This document shows, in pieces, positions 1 through 7,895 of a DNA stretch of 32,194 nucleotides. Each line of letters starts with the position of its first letter. Within the stretch, counting starts at the first letter, position 1. This DNA is from Alphaproteobacteria bacterium (lineage in GTDB: Bacteria; Pseudomonadota; Alphaproteobacteria; Rhizobiales; Xanthobacteraceae), in the NCBI GenBank assembly GCA_009781045.1, contig WQYW01000049.1, forward strand, positions 1 to 32,194. Direction: 5' to 3'. Position numbers and translations under genes: made by a program. A model generated the notes under the pieces. It made no database searches and was not told where the DNA came from. It was given only the letters and a program-made list of their open reading frames with translations.

Positions 1-652
1 CTGTGCCGAATCCGGTTGGGAAAACATCAGTTTGCGGGACGACCACCTTCCTGCCAAGATCAAAACTGGGAGCGAAGCGGCTTGAGGCACCAGCGGAGGC
101 CCGTTACCCCATCTCAAATATCGCAGTGCTCTGCAGATCGCAGGGATCGGCTGGTCACCGCGGTCCGGAATTGCGTCAGAGACCGGCGGCAAGCTGTCGG
201 TGCGGACAGTCGCTGTTTGCCGGAGGGCGCGGGCGCCGGAGCACCCGTCATCCTGAGAAGATTACGTCCGCGTCGGCGTCCGGGAGGCTTCCTGGCGCCG
301 CAGTGGCGTCTCCTCAGAGGGGCGCGAATACGGCTCAAGTTTTTTCTTCAGGGATCGGGCGATCAGGGCGACACTGCGGTGGTACAGGGTGGCATGGTCA
401 CGAGGGGATGTACGGAGAGAAACGGTATTGCGGACGGCGTCCGGCTGTGCTGGATGTTTCGGAGCTGATCACCTGCGGGCGTGGCAGGGGGGCATGGGTC
501 CTGAACGAGCGGGCCTTGAGGAACCGGTGTCGCGCGTGTCAGGAGATGATTCGATGGACGTTTCAGGGAACGTTGTCGAAGTGAGGATCGGCGGCCCGCC
601 GCCGTCAATCCCTGAACACTTAAATCAGTTGATGTTGTGACAGGTCGAGGCA
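1..652. other. Leading region without a supported gene
   Basis: Several overlapping frames are open here, but none gives a protein I recognise. Their composition (Arg/Pro/Gly-rich runs, no domain pattern) is typical of chance frames in GC-rich DNA. The frame 389-640 ends just before the SecD-like gene and its last 45 residues look slightly more protein-like, but there is no clear ribosome site or family. Homology to the second SecD-like copy begins near 621, so the last 30 bases belong to the duplicated unit. Confidence 0.5.
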
Positions 653-2955
653 ATGTCGTATTTCCCTCCTTCGAAGCTCTTGTGGATCATACTGACGCTG
701 GTTGTGGGCCTGAGCGCGGTGGCGGGTCTCTTCCCTGAGGCCACCGTGCGGACCTGGTCGCGATGGACCGAGTGGCGCGCCGCGCCCAGCCTTGATCGCG
801 ACGGTGGCTGCTATCTCGTGCTCGCGCCGGATCCGGCCTATGTCAGGAATCAGGCACTCAAGCAGATCCGCGATTCCGTGCGTTTCGCGTTGAACGAAGT
901 CAAGGTGCCTCATACCCGCGTCATTCGTGGCGATGCGGTCGAGGTCCGGGTCCGGGACCCGAACGATGCGGCGAAAGCGGGGTCTGTGCTGCGCGGCGTC
1001 GCCCAGCCGGTCGACGGCAGCAGCGCCCTGCGCGACATTGATGTTGAGGACGTGGATGTTCAGGACATGGGCGGCGGAAATTTCCACCTGACCATTCCTG
1101 AAACAGCGATGGTGGATCGTCTGCGCCGCACCGTCGAACAGTCGATCACCATAGTTGAGAAGCGGCTATACGAACTCGGCACGGCAGAGCCAATCATCCG
1201 GCGCCTGGGCTTCGACCGCATTGAGGTCCAGGTGCCAGGCATGTCGGACCCGACCCGGCTCAAGGAATTCCTGGGCAGGACCGCGCAGATGGAATTCCGC
1301 ATGATCGACACCACAGTGTCGCCGGAGCAGGCCAGGGCCAGTGGCCCGCCGCCGGGCTCGGAGGTGCTGGCGAGCGTCAAGTCGGACAAGGTTCTTTTCG
1401 TCGTCAAGACCGGTGTTTTGGTCGCCGGTGGCGATCTTGTTGATGCCCAGCCTGGCTTCGATCCCCGCACCAATGAGCCGATTGTCAATTTCAGGTTCAG
1501 TTCCCTCGGCGGCCAGCGCTTCGCCCGCGCGACCACGGAAAATGTCGGTGTTCCGTTTGCCATGGTGCTCGACCACAAGGTGGTGTCGGCCCCGGTCATC
1601 CGTGAGCCGATCACCGGCGGGCAGGGCCAGATCTCCGGCAACTTCACCGTGCAGGAGGCCGCGGATCTGGCTATCCTGCTGCGCAGCGGTGCGCTGCCGG
1701 TGCCGCTCACCGTGGTCGAAGAGCGCATCACAGAACCACGGCGTCCGTCAGGAGCCGTCAAGGAATAATCGGAGCCCCGGCGCCAGAGTGTGAAGCTCCG
1801 GAAAGTCCGTCGCGATTGCGATTTGCAAAAGAAGTTATCAGTTGATGTTGTGACAGGTCGATGCAATGTCGTATTGCCCTCCTTCGAAGCGGGTGTGGAC
1901 CATACTGACAGCGCTGGTCGTGGGCCTGGGTGCGGTGGCGGGTTTCTTCCCTCAGGCCATTATGGAAATGGCGAACCGCGCCCGACCTTGATCACGACGG
2001 TGGCTGCTGTCTCGTGCTCGCGCCTGGATCCGGCCTGTGCCAGGAAGCAGAGGCTTGAGGAAACCCGCGACTGCGCACGCCTCGCGCTGAACGAGGTCAA
2101 GGTGTCCAATCCCGCGTCATTCGGGGCGATGCGGTCGAGTTCCGGATCTGTTACCCGAACGACGCGGCGATGGCCGGGTCTGTGCTGCTCTCCATCGCCC
2201 GGCCGCTCGGCGGCAACAGCGCGCCGCGCGACATCAATGTTGAGGATGCGGGCAACGGTTTGTTCCGCCTGACCATTTACGGAGGCGGCGAGGGTGGAGC
2301 GTCTGCGCCGCACAATCGAACCGTTGATCTCCATCATCGAGAAGCGGGTCAACGAATTCGGTGCGCTCGACCCGCTCATCCGGTGCCTGGGTTCCGACGG
2401 CATTGAGGTCGAGGTGCCGGGAATGCCGGATCTGACAAGGCTGAAGGAGATCGTGGCCGGGACTGCGCAGATGGAATTCCGCCTGGTTGATACCACGGTA
2501 TGGCCGGAAGTGGCCCAGTCCGGCGGCGCGCCGCCGGGATCGGAGGTGCTGACGAGCGTCAAGTCGGACAAGGTCTTTTCGTCGTCAAGACCGACGTTGT
2601 GGTCGCCGGTGGCGATCTTGTCGATGCCCAGCCTTGCTTCGATCCCCGCACCGATGAGGCGATTGTCAATTTCAGGTTCAATTCTGTCGGCAGGCAGGGC
2701 TTCGCCCGGGCGGCCACGGAAAATGTCGGCCTGCCCTTTGCCATCGTGCTCGACGGAAAGGCGGTGTCGGCTCCGCTTATCCGCAAGCCGATCACCACCG
2801 GGCAGGGGCAGATCGCGGGTAACTTCACTGTGCAGGAGGCCACGGATCTGGCGATCCTGCTGCGCAGCGGTGCGCTGCCGGTTCCGCTCACCGTGGTCGA
2901 AGCGCGCGTCACAGAGCCAGACAGGGCCCCGTCAGAGCCGTCAAGGAATGATCCA
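621..2955 (+). repeat. Tandem duplication of about 1.1 kb
   Basis: The unit runs from about 621 to 1770 and again from about 1835 to 2955. Both copies start within ATCAGTTGATGTTGTGACAG and end at GTCAAGGAAT. About 65 bases of unrelated DNA lie between them. Both copies contain only the TM1-P1 part of secD, so the truncation came before the duplication. Confidence 0.8.
653..1768 (+). CDS. Truncated SecD-like protein (TM1 plus periplasmic P1 region only), copy 1
   Basis: The 371-residue product aligns by eye with the N-terminal two thirds of alphaproteobacterial SecD, the Sec translocon accessory subunit. It has one N-terminal membrane segment (about residues 8-28) and the FPEATVRTW stretch after it. 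It also has the periplasmic region with VQVPGMSDPTRLKEFLG, QMEFRMIDTTVS, VDAQPGFDPRTNEPIVNFRF, RPF-like VPFAMVLD and GQISGNFTVQEAADLAILL. It stops just after PLTVVEERI, where full SecD continues into five more membrane helices carrying the proton-driven RND part. The usual DLQGGSH-type motif after TM1 is degraded to DRDGGC. The ribosome site is poor: GAGG lies only two bases from the ATG. Copy 2 follows in tandem. It cannot do the full SecD job alone. It may be a paralog with a separate role, a partner-binding P1 domain, or a decaying gene that is still open. The true secD is presumably elsewhere in the genome. Confidence 0.75.
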   Translation: MSYFPPSKLLWIILTLVVGLSAVAGLFPEATVRTWSRWTEWRAAPSLDRDGGCYLVLAPDPAYVRNQALKQIRDSVRFALNEVKVPHTRVIRGDAVEVRVRDPNDAAKAGSVLRGVAQPVDGSSALRDIDVEDVDVQDMGGGNFHLTIPETAMVDRLRRTVEQSITIVEKRLYELGTAEPIIRRLGFDRIEVQVPGMSDPTRLKEFLGRTAQMEFRMIDTTVSPEQARASGPPPGSEVLASVKSDKVLFVVKTGVLVAGGDLVDAQPGFDPRTNEPIVNFRFSSLGGQRFARATTENVGVPFAMVLDHKVVSAPVIREPITGGQGQISGNFTVQEAADLAILLRSGALPVPLTVVEERITEPRRPSGAVKE

Positions 2956-2958
2956 TAA
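1866..2958 (+). pseudogene. SecD-like gene, copy 2, frameshifted
   Basis: This is a tandem copy of the gene at 653-1768, beginning at an ATG in the same sequence context (TCAGTTGATGTTGTGACAGG just upstream in both). Relative to copy 1 it has lost about 20 bases after the membrane segment, giving a TGA at 1989-1991 after 41 codons. One base is lost near 2108, after NEVKV. The frame changes again near 2285, at the LTI/MERLRRTIE junction, and another base is lost near 2575 in KSDKV/LFVV. Stitching the three frames together recovers nearly the whole P1 region, ending with LAILLRSGALPVPLTVVEARVTEP at 2958. DNA identity to copy 1 is high in the second half and extends to the GTCAAGGAAT just after the end. 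I read it as a pseudogene of a recent duplication. Confidence 0.85.
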
Positions 2959-3103
2959 TCCTGAGATGGAACCGGGCGCTGACGTTTAGAGGGCATTCAC
3001 TCCTTTCGCGCTACCAGGAAGGTTCCTTCATCGACGCATGCGGCCTGACCGACAGCGCGCAAAGCGTGCTGGCGCACGTCACTCCTTTAGCACGCAGGTG
3101 CTC

Positions 3104-3241
3104 ATGAGCATGATCCGAAACCTGATCCTTGTCGCGCTTCTTGCCTCCCTTCTCGCCGGCTGCGGTACCATCGGTTGCGGCGTGGCCGGTGGCGGCTCAA
3201 ACCGCGGCATCGGGATCTGTGGCGTCGGCGGCCGCTTCTGA
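3104..3241 (+). CDS. Small outer-membrane-type lipoprotein, 45 aa
   Basis: The chosen start is ATG at 3104 with AGG five bases upstream; a second ATG at 3110 is possible. The product has a short positive N-terminus (MSMIRN), a hydrophobic segment and the lipobox LLAGC with Cys20. This predicts lipid modification and cleavage by signal peptidase II. The mature part is only about 26 residues, rich in Gly, with two further cysteines (Cys25 and Cys39). Small lipoproteins of this size are common in proteobacteria (entericidin-like in architecture), but I see no family-specific motif and do not assign a function. It stands alone, upstream of leuB. Confidence 0.65.
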   Translation: MSMIRNLILVALLASLLAGCGTIGCGVAGGGSNRGIGICGVGGRF

Positions 3242-3657
3242 CGCCACCAGCTATTGTCGCGCGCAGGCTCCCACGCTCGCCGTGCGGCGGAGGGTGGAGC
3301 CCGGCCGGCTCAACACGGGAAAGCCGGCGGCAGGCGGTCGGTTATGTGCGAATCCGACCAGCGCCAGCCCTGTGGCAGGAGGTGGCAGCGGTTGATGGGC
3401 GCTGGCGGGTGTTCGCCATGCAGGGTGGCGAGTGCAGGTCCGCCGGCCTTGCGCCTGCCGGTTCTTCTTTCGGGGGGAGGCCAGACGGCATTTCGGCAGG
3501 AGGGGGTCGAGGAAGGGCGGGAATCGAGGTCTTGCCAAGCGCGGAGGGGCGATCTAGCACTTCGCGCCAGGCCCGTGAATCGGCGCGAGGTGTGCGGCGG
3601 CCGCGGTTTCCAGGGCGCCGGATCAGTTCAACAGCAAATCTTTCGAGGTGACAGACC
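3242..3657. other. Intergenic region upstream of leuB
   Basis: The open frames on both strands here are Arg/Ala/Pro-rich chance frames. I see no RNA gene or terminator. The leuB ribosome site GAGG lies at 3645-3648. Confidence 0.5.
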
Positions 3658-4770
3658 ATGGCGACCCATAAACTGCTGCTGCTCGCGGGTGACGGAATCG
3701 GCCCCGAGGTGATGGCGGAGGTCAGGCGGCTGATCGACTGGCTCAATGGAACGGGGCTGGCAAGCTTCGAGACCGAGTCCGGGCTGGTCGGTGGTGCGGC
3801 CTATGACGCCCATAAGGTGGCGATCTCGGAAGCCGACATGGCGCTGGCACAGGCCTCCGATGCGGTCATTTTCGGCGCCGTGGGTGGACCGAAATGGGAT
3901 CGGGTGCCCTATGACGCCCGCCCCGAAGCCGGGCTGCTGCGGTTGCGCAAGGACCTCGGCCTGTTTGCCAATCTCCGTCCGGCGATCTGCTATCCGGCGC
4001 TGGCGGACGCTTCGAGCCTCAAGCGTGAGGTCGTCGAGGGCCTCGATATCATGATCGTGCGGGAACTCACCGGCGGGGTCTATTTCGGGGAACCGAAGAT
4101 GATCTCCGACCTCGGCAACGGCAAAAAGCGCGCCGTCGACAGCCAGGTCTATGACAGCGACGAGATCGAGCGCATCGCCCGGGTCGCCTTTGACCTCGCC
4201 CGCAAACGCGGCAACAAGGTGACGTCAATGGAGAAGCGCAACGTCATGAAGACGGGCGTGTTGTGGAACGAGGTGGTGAGCGCCGTCCACGCCCGCGATT
4301 ATGCCGACGTCACCCTGGAGCACCAGCTCGCCGACTCGGGGGGCATGATGCTGGTCAAATGGCCCAAGCAGTTCGATGTCATCGTCACCGACAATCTGTT
4401 CGGCGACCTCCTGTCGGATATCGCGGCGATGCTGACCGGTTCGCTCGGCATGCTGCCATCGGCTTCCCTTGGCGCGGTTGACCCGGCAAGCGGCAAGCGC
4501 AAGGCGATGTATGAGCCGGTGCATGGTTCGGCTCCCGATATCGCCGGAAAGGGCATGGCCAATCCGATCGCCATGATTGCGTCACTGGGCATGGCGCTGC
4601 GCTATTCCTTCGACATGGGGGAGCTGGCCGACAAATTCGATGCGGCGATCGCAACGGTGCTGGAAAGCGGCCTGCGTACGGCCGACATCGCCACCAAAGG
4701 CGCGCCCACCGTTTCGACCTCCGGGATGGGGGAAGCGATTCTGAAACAGCTCCAGAAGCTCCACGGCTAG
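3658..4770 (+). CDS. leuB: 3-isopropylmalate dehydrogenase
   Basis: LeuB catalyses the NAD-dependent oxidative decarboxylation of 3-isopropylmalate to 2-oxoisocaproate, the third step of leucine synthesis in the cytoplasm. The 370-residue length is normal. Family signatures run in order: [12 protein letters not shown] at the N-terminus; [38 protein letters not shown] with the catalytic Tyr; [15 protein letters not shown]; the metal-binding [30 protein letters not shown]; and [27 protein letters not shown] at 3645-3648 is nine bases from the ATG. The gene stands apart from leuC and leuD, which lie 5-10 kb away on the other strand, and ends at a bidirectional terminator at 4885. The family assignment is certain. 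Confidence 0.98.
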   Translation: MATHKLLLLAGDGIGPEVMAEVRRLIDWLNGTGLASFETESGLVGGAAYDAHKVAISEADMALAQASDAVIFGAVGGPKWDRVPYDARPEAGLLRLRKDLGLFANLRPAICYPALADASSLKREVVEGLDIMIVRELTGGVYFGEPKMISDLGNGKKRAVDSQVYDSDEIERIARVAFDLARKRGNKVTSMEKRNVMKTGVLWNEVVSAVHARDYADVTLEHQLADSGGMMLVKWPKQFDVIVTDNLFGDLLSDIAAMLTGSLGMLPSASLGAVDPASGKRKAMYEPVHGSAPDIAGKGMANPIAMIASLGMALRYSFDMGELADKFDAAIATVLESGLRTADIATKGAPTVSTSGMGEAILKQLQKLHG

Positions 4771-4876
4771 AGCGCGAGAGCCCGGTTGGGGGGGCCGTGC
4801 GCTCAAGCCTTGCGTGTCTGCCCCCTGCCACTTCTCCTGCTGCAAGGGGAGCTTCTGCACAGGTTTGCGGCACACG

Positions 4877-4909
4877 AAAAAAATGGCCGGGCTGAAAGCC
4901 CGGCCTTTT
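4877..4909. terminator. Bidirectional intrinsic terminator between leuB and the convergent small gene
   Basis: There is a perfect 9-bp stem, GGCCGGGCT/AGCCCGGCC (4885-4893 and 4897-4905), with a GAA loop. It is followed by TTTT on the plus strand and preceded by a run of seven As at 4877-4883, which gives a U-run on the minus strand. Confidence 0.9.
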
Positions 4910-4931
4910 CGCTCAATCGATTTTCCGCGTC

Positions 4932-5303
4932 TCAGTAGAGCGGGAAGGTGGTCGGATAGCCGCCAAGATCCGAGGGCGGGCTGAGCGGCGCCCGATCAAT
5001 CGGGTGGTTGCCGTTCTGGCGTGCGAAGGACGGAGCGCCAACCTCGGGCGGGAAGGCGTAATCGCTGAACTTGCGGTCGCCGGGATTGACGTTGGTTCCA
5101 CCGTCCAGCCAGGAACGCTTGGAGACATAAAGCCTGGTCCGCGCCCCCTGGTGGTAGACGGCATTGGGGCCGCCCCGGCCGTAATAGAAGCGCCCACGCT
5201 CGTCGTAACGGTGATTCTCGGCCTTTGCGGCGGTGGAGAAAGTGACAGCGAGCCCGATAACGGCGACGCCCGCGGCAAGCCACATTGCGAATTTCGAACT
5301 CAT
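4932..5303 (-). CDS. Small secreted protein of unknown family, 123 aa
   Basis: The start is set at the ATG at 5303 (MSSKFAMWL) because AAGGGG lies five bases upstream; the in-frame ATG at 5321 has no such site. The product begins with a signal peptide, a hydrophobic stretch with likely cleavage after AAKA near residue 28. A basic and aromatic segment follows (RYDERGRFYYGRGG), then YVSKRSWLDGGTNVNPGDRKFSDYAF and a Pro-rich tail ending TTFPLY. I do not recognise the family. A periplasmic or surface location follows from the signal peptide. It converges on leuB and shares its terminator. Confidence 0.75.
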   Translation of the reverse strand: MSSKFAMWLAAGVAVIGLAVTFSTAAKAENHRYDERGRFYYGRGGPNAVYHQGARTRLYVSKRSWLDGGTNVNPGDRKFSDYAFPPEVGAPSFARQNGNHPIDRAPLSPPSDLGGYPTTFPLY

Positions 5304-5846
5304 CGGGTCCCCTTCAGGCACAAATCGCCAAATGATTTTGCCCCAGTATATAGTCTGCGAAAGCTTGTCGCCACTAGGTCAATTGGGTCACACTGTCTCA
5401 GAATAATGCGCTGGCGACAGTAAAACCTGTATGGAATCAAGCCACTTGGATGAGATGCCCGGCGTCGCCGCGAGGGCTCGCGGCGGGCGATTTTTTTTGC
5501 TTCGGGAAGGTGCGGGCGGCAGCCTGCTTTCTGGCCGTGGCACGACCGGATCCGGCATAGCTTCCAGTCCCCGCGAAGCCGCCCCGCCAGGTCCGGCCAT
5601 CCTGGCTTTAAGATGCTGTTTTCGCGTGTCTATCGTCCTTTCGCGAGGGGGCGCGCGGCGGGCGCCGCGGCTGGAAGGGGGCGGCCCCCTCGAACCAGCC
5701 CTGCCCGAGGGGAGGCCGACCGGGTGCCACCGGCGGTTGAGATTGTCTTGAGCCCCAATCTCGCCTAGAAGCGCGTTGCCCTCCTGTTCCGCCATTCGGC
5801 TGGAGCAAGGTGTCACCGGGAAGGGGGGGCCGATCGGAGAGGGAAG
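5304..5846. other. Long intergenic region with an orphan terminator, upstream of asd
   Basis: The region holds the start region of the small gene at 4932-5303 (minus strand; the hexamer TATACT, read on the minus strand about 40 bases upstream of its start, could be a -10). It also holds an isolated plus-strand intrinsic terminator at 5466-5498 and the asd leader. No convincing protein frame is present. Confidence 0.5.
5466..5498 (+). terminator. Intrinsic terminator with no gene upstream on its strand
   Basis: The 9-bp stem CGCCGCGAG/CTCGCGGCG (5466-5474 and 5477-5485, so the effective loop is the inner bases) is followed by GGCGA and eight Ts (5491-5498). The nearest upstream gene, at 4932-5303, is on the opposite strand. 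The signal could therefore end a short untranslated transcript starting between about 5320 and 5450, or act as a leader attenuator. Confidence 0.6.
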
Positions 5847-6878
5847 ATGGGTTACAAAGTCGCGGTCGTTGGAGCGACCGGCAATGTCGGGCGGGAAATG
5901 CTCAATATGCTTGATGAGCGCAAGTTCCCGGCGGATGAGGTTGTGGCGCTGGCTTCACGGCGCAGTGTCGGGGTCGATGTCTCCTTTGGCGATCGCACGC
6001 TCAAGGTCAAGGCGCTTGAGCATTATGATTTCTCCGACGTCGATATCTGCCTGATGTCGGCGGGCGGCGCGGTGTCGAAGGAATGGTCGCCCAGAATCGG
6101 TGGCGCGGGCGCGGTGGTGATCGACAATTCCTCGACCTGGCGCATGGATCCCGACGTGCCGCTGATCGTGCCGGAGGTCAACGCCGACGCCGCCAGGGGT
6201 TTTACCAGAAAGAACATCATCGCCAATCCGAACTGCTCGACGGCGCAGCTCGTGGTGGCGCTCAAGCCTCTGCATGACAAGGCGACAATCCGGCGGGTCG
6301 TGGTCTCGACCTATCAGTCGGTATCGGGTGCCGGAAAGGAAGCGATGGACGAATTGTTCTCGCAGACCAAGGCCGTGTACACCAATGACGAACTGGTGAC
6401 CAGGAAGTTCCCCAAGCGCATCGCCTTCAATGTCATCCCCCATATTGATGTCTTCATGGAGGACGGCTTCACCAAGGAAGAGTGGAAGATGATGGCGGAG
6501 ACCAAGAAGATTCTTGATCCCAAAATCAGGCTGACCGCGACCTGCGTAAGGGTGCCGGTTTTTATCGGCCATTCGGAAGCCGTCAATATTGAGTTCGAAA
6601 ACCCGATTTCGGCCGATGAGGCGCGTGAGATCCTGCGCACCGCACCGGGCTGTCTGGTGATCGACAAGCAGGAACCGGGCGGCTATGCCACGCCCTATGA
6701 GGCCGCAGGCGAGGACGCGACCTATATCAGCCGCATCCGGGAGGATGCCACGGTTGAAAACGGGCTGGTGCTGTGGTGCGTATCGGACAATCTGCGCAAG
6801 GGCGCAGCCCTGAACGCGATCCAGATCGCCGAGGTTCTGATCAACCGCAAGTTGATCGCGCCCAAAAAGACAGCCTGA
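5847..6878 (+). CDS. asd: Aspartate-semialdehyde dehydrogenase
   Basis: Asd reduces aspartyl-phosphate to aspartate semialdehyde with NADPH. This is the branch point to lysine/diaminopimelate, threonine and methionine. The 343-residue product starts with the NADP-binding AVVGATGNVGREML. It continues with IDNSSTWRMDPDVPLIVPEVN, the catalytic cysteine in IIANPNCSTAQL (Cys130), the substrate-binding STYQSVSGAGKEAMDEL, and VRVPVFIGHSEAVNIEF with the active-site His. GGAGAGGGAAG runs directly into the ATG as the ribosome site. It forms a pathway link with dapF at 22051. Length and motifs are those of the bacterial Asd family. Confidence 0.98.
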   Translation: MGYKVAVVGATGNVGREMLNMLDERKFPADEVVALASRRSVGVDVSFGDRTLKVKALEHYDFSDVDICLMSAGGAVSKEWSPRIGGAGAVVIDNSSTWRMDPDVPLIVPEVNADAARGFTRKNIIANPNCSTAQLVVALKPLHDKATIRRVVVSTYQSVSGAGKEAMDELFSQTKAVYTNDELVTRKFPKRIAFNVIPHIDVFMEDGFTKEEWKMMAETKKILDPKIRLTATCVRVPVFIGHSEAVNIEFENPISADEAREILRTAPGCLVIDKQEPGGYATPYEAAGEDATYISRIREDATVENGLVLWCVSDNLRKGAALNAIQIAEVLINRKLIAPKKTA

Positions 6879-6915
6879 AGCGGCTCAACAAGCCCAAGGC
6901 TTTAACTCTCAAGGT

Positions 6916-6944
6916 GTGTTCCCCGCACGCGCGGGGATGAACCG
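6916..6944. CRISPR. Solitary type I-E-like CRISPR repeat (29 bp), no array
   Basis: These 29 bases begin GTGTTCCCCGC and end GCGGGGATGAACCG, with the palindromic arms CCCCGC/GCGGGG. Length, ends and stem match the well-known repeat of type I-E systems. No second repeat occurs at the expected 61-base spacing: positions 6977-7005 are unrelated. No cas gene is in the window. It is either a lone relic or an independent hairpin that resembles a repeat. It lies 37 bases after the asd stop codon. Confidence 0.65.
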
Positions 6945-6972
6945 GGAAATCACGGCACGGGAATTCGCCAGG

Positions 6973-7000
6973 AACCTTTCGTAAAGAACCTTTCGTAAAG
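6973..7000. repeat. Perfect 14-bp tandem repeat
   Basis: AACCTTTCGTAAAG occurs twice without a gap (6973-6986 and 6987-7000). It lies between the CRISPR-like repeat and the asd terminator. Confidence 0.9.
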
Positions 7001-7009
7001 ATCCCCGGG

Positions 7010-7046
7010 CTCTGCCTCCGTGAACCCTCACGGGGGCGGAGTTTTT
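7010..7046 (+). terminator. Intrinsic terminator of asd
   Basis: A 14-bp stem (CTCTGCCTCCGTGA with TCACGGGGGCGGAG, two G-T pairs) with an ACCC loop is followed by TTTTT at 7042-7046. It lies between asd and the convergent carbonic anhydrase gene. Confidence 0.9.
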
Positions 7047-7067
7047 CCGGGGGCTCAAAGAGGGGCG

Positions 7068-7769
7068 TCAGCTGCCGGGCGCGATGGCCGCTTCCTGGTT
7101 GCTGCGGTTTTCCTCCAGCACGGTCGGGGTTTCCTGCCAGACCCTGAGAAACGCCCTTTCGGTTTTGTCGAACACGAACAGGGCTCCCTCTGAGATGCCG
7201 AAATAGGCACCGTGCAGCGTAAGCAGTTCGCTTTCGACCGCGTTGCGGATGAAGGGGAAGGTCATCAGATTGTCCATGCTGCGGAAGATCGCGGCCTTCT
7301 CCACCCGCTCGGTGAACTGCGGCATGGTCTCACCTGGGCGCTGTTCCACGATCTCACCCGGCCTGACAAAGAGCTGCATCCAGCGTCCAATGAAATCGCC
7401 GGGCGACAGCGGCTCGATCTTGTCGATGAAGGCGCGGATGCCGCCGCATTGCGCGTGCCCGAGGACGACGAGATGCTTGATGCGCAGCACATTGACAGCG
7501 TATTCCAGTGCCGCCGAGATGCCATGGGCGCTTTCATCGGGCTGGTAGACCGGCACCAGATTGGCGACGTTGCGGACCACGAAGAGTTCCCCGGGACCGG
7601 CGTCGAAAATCACTTCGGGGGAGACGCGGGAATCGCAGCAGCCGATCACCATCACTTCGGGGGATTGTCCGCGGAGTGACAGATCGCGGTACCGCGATTG
7701 TTCCGTGGGCAGACGGTGGGTCGCAAAAGAGCGGTAGCCGTCGAGTAACTGTGGAGGAAATGTAATCAT
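7068..7769 (-). CDS. Beta-class carbonic anhydrase
   Basis: The enzyme interconverts CO2 and bicarbonate in the cytoplasm with a catalytic zinc. Numbered from the ATG at 7769 (MITFPPQLLDGYRSF, 233 aa), the zinc site is visible as CCDSRV (Cys44, with Asp46 and Arg48 of the C-x-D-x-R dyad) and GHAQCGG (His105 and Cys108). The sequences between them (FVVRNVANLVP, HGISAALEYAVNVL) are typical of the family. Homologs in alphaproteobacteria start at this ITFPP-type sequence, but the ribosome site is poor. The frame extends to a TTG at 7805, so a 12-residue longer start is possible. The neighbouring asd converges on it. Confidence 0.93.
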   Translation of the reverse strand: MITFPPQLLDGYRSFATHRLPTEQSRYRDLSLRGQSPEVMVIGCCDSRVSPEVIFDAGPGELFVVRNVANLVPVYQPDESAHGISAALEYAVNVLRIKHLVVLGHAQCGGIRAFIDKIEPLSPGDFIGRWMQLFVRPGEIVEQRPGETMPQFTERVEKAAIFRSMDNLMTFPFIRNAVESELLTLHGAYFGISEGALFVFDKTERAFLRVWQETPTVLEENRSNQEAAIAPGS

Positions 7770-7895
7770 GCCCTGCCAATAATCATAGACTGCGCGGGCG
7801 AACAAGGCCTATCAGACGGCAAGGGACGGCAAGGCAATATGTTGCCGGCGTCACTCAGCTACATCGGGTCACAGGTGAATTCCAGGGAGACGCAC

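Noticed and set aside
3..640. Overlapping open frames at the window start
   Set aside because: There is no ribosome site, family or consistent codon use. I could not support any as a gene.
6945..7005. A CRISPR array with a second repeat after 6944
   Set aside because: With a 32-base spacer the next repeat would start at 6977; that sequence (CTTTCGTAAAGAACC) does not match.
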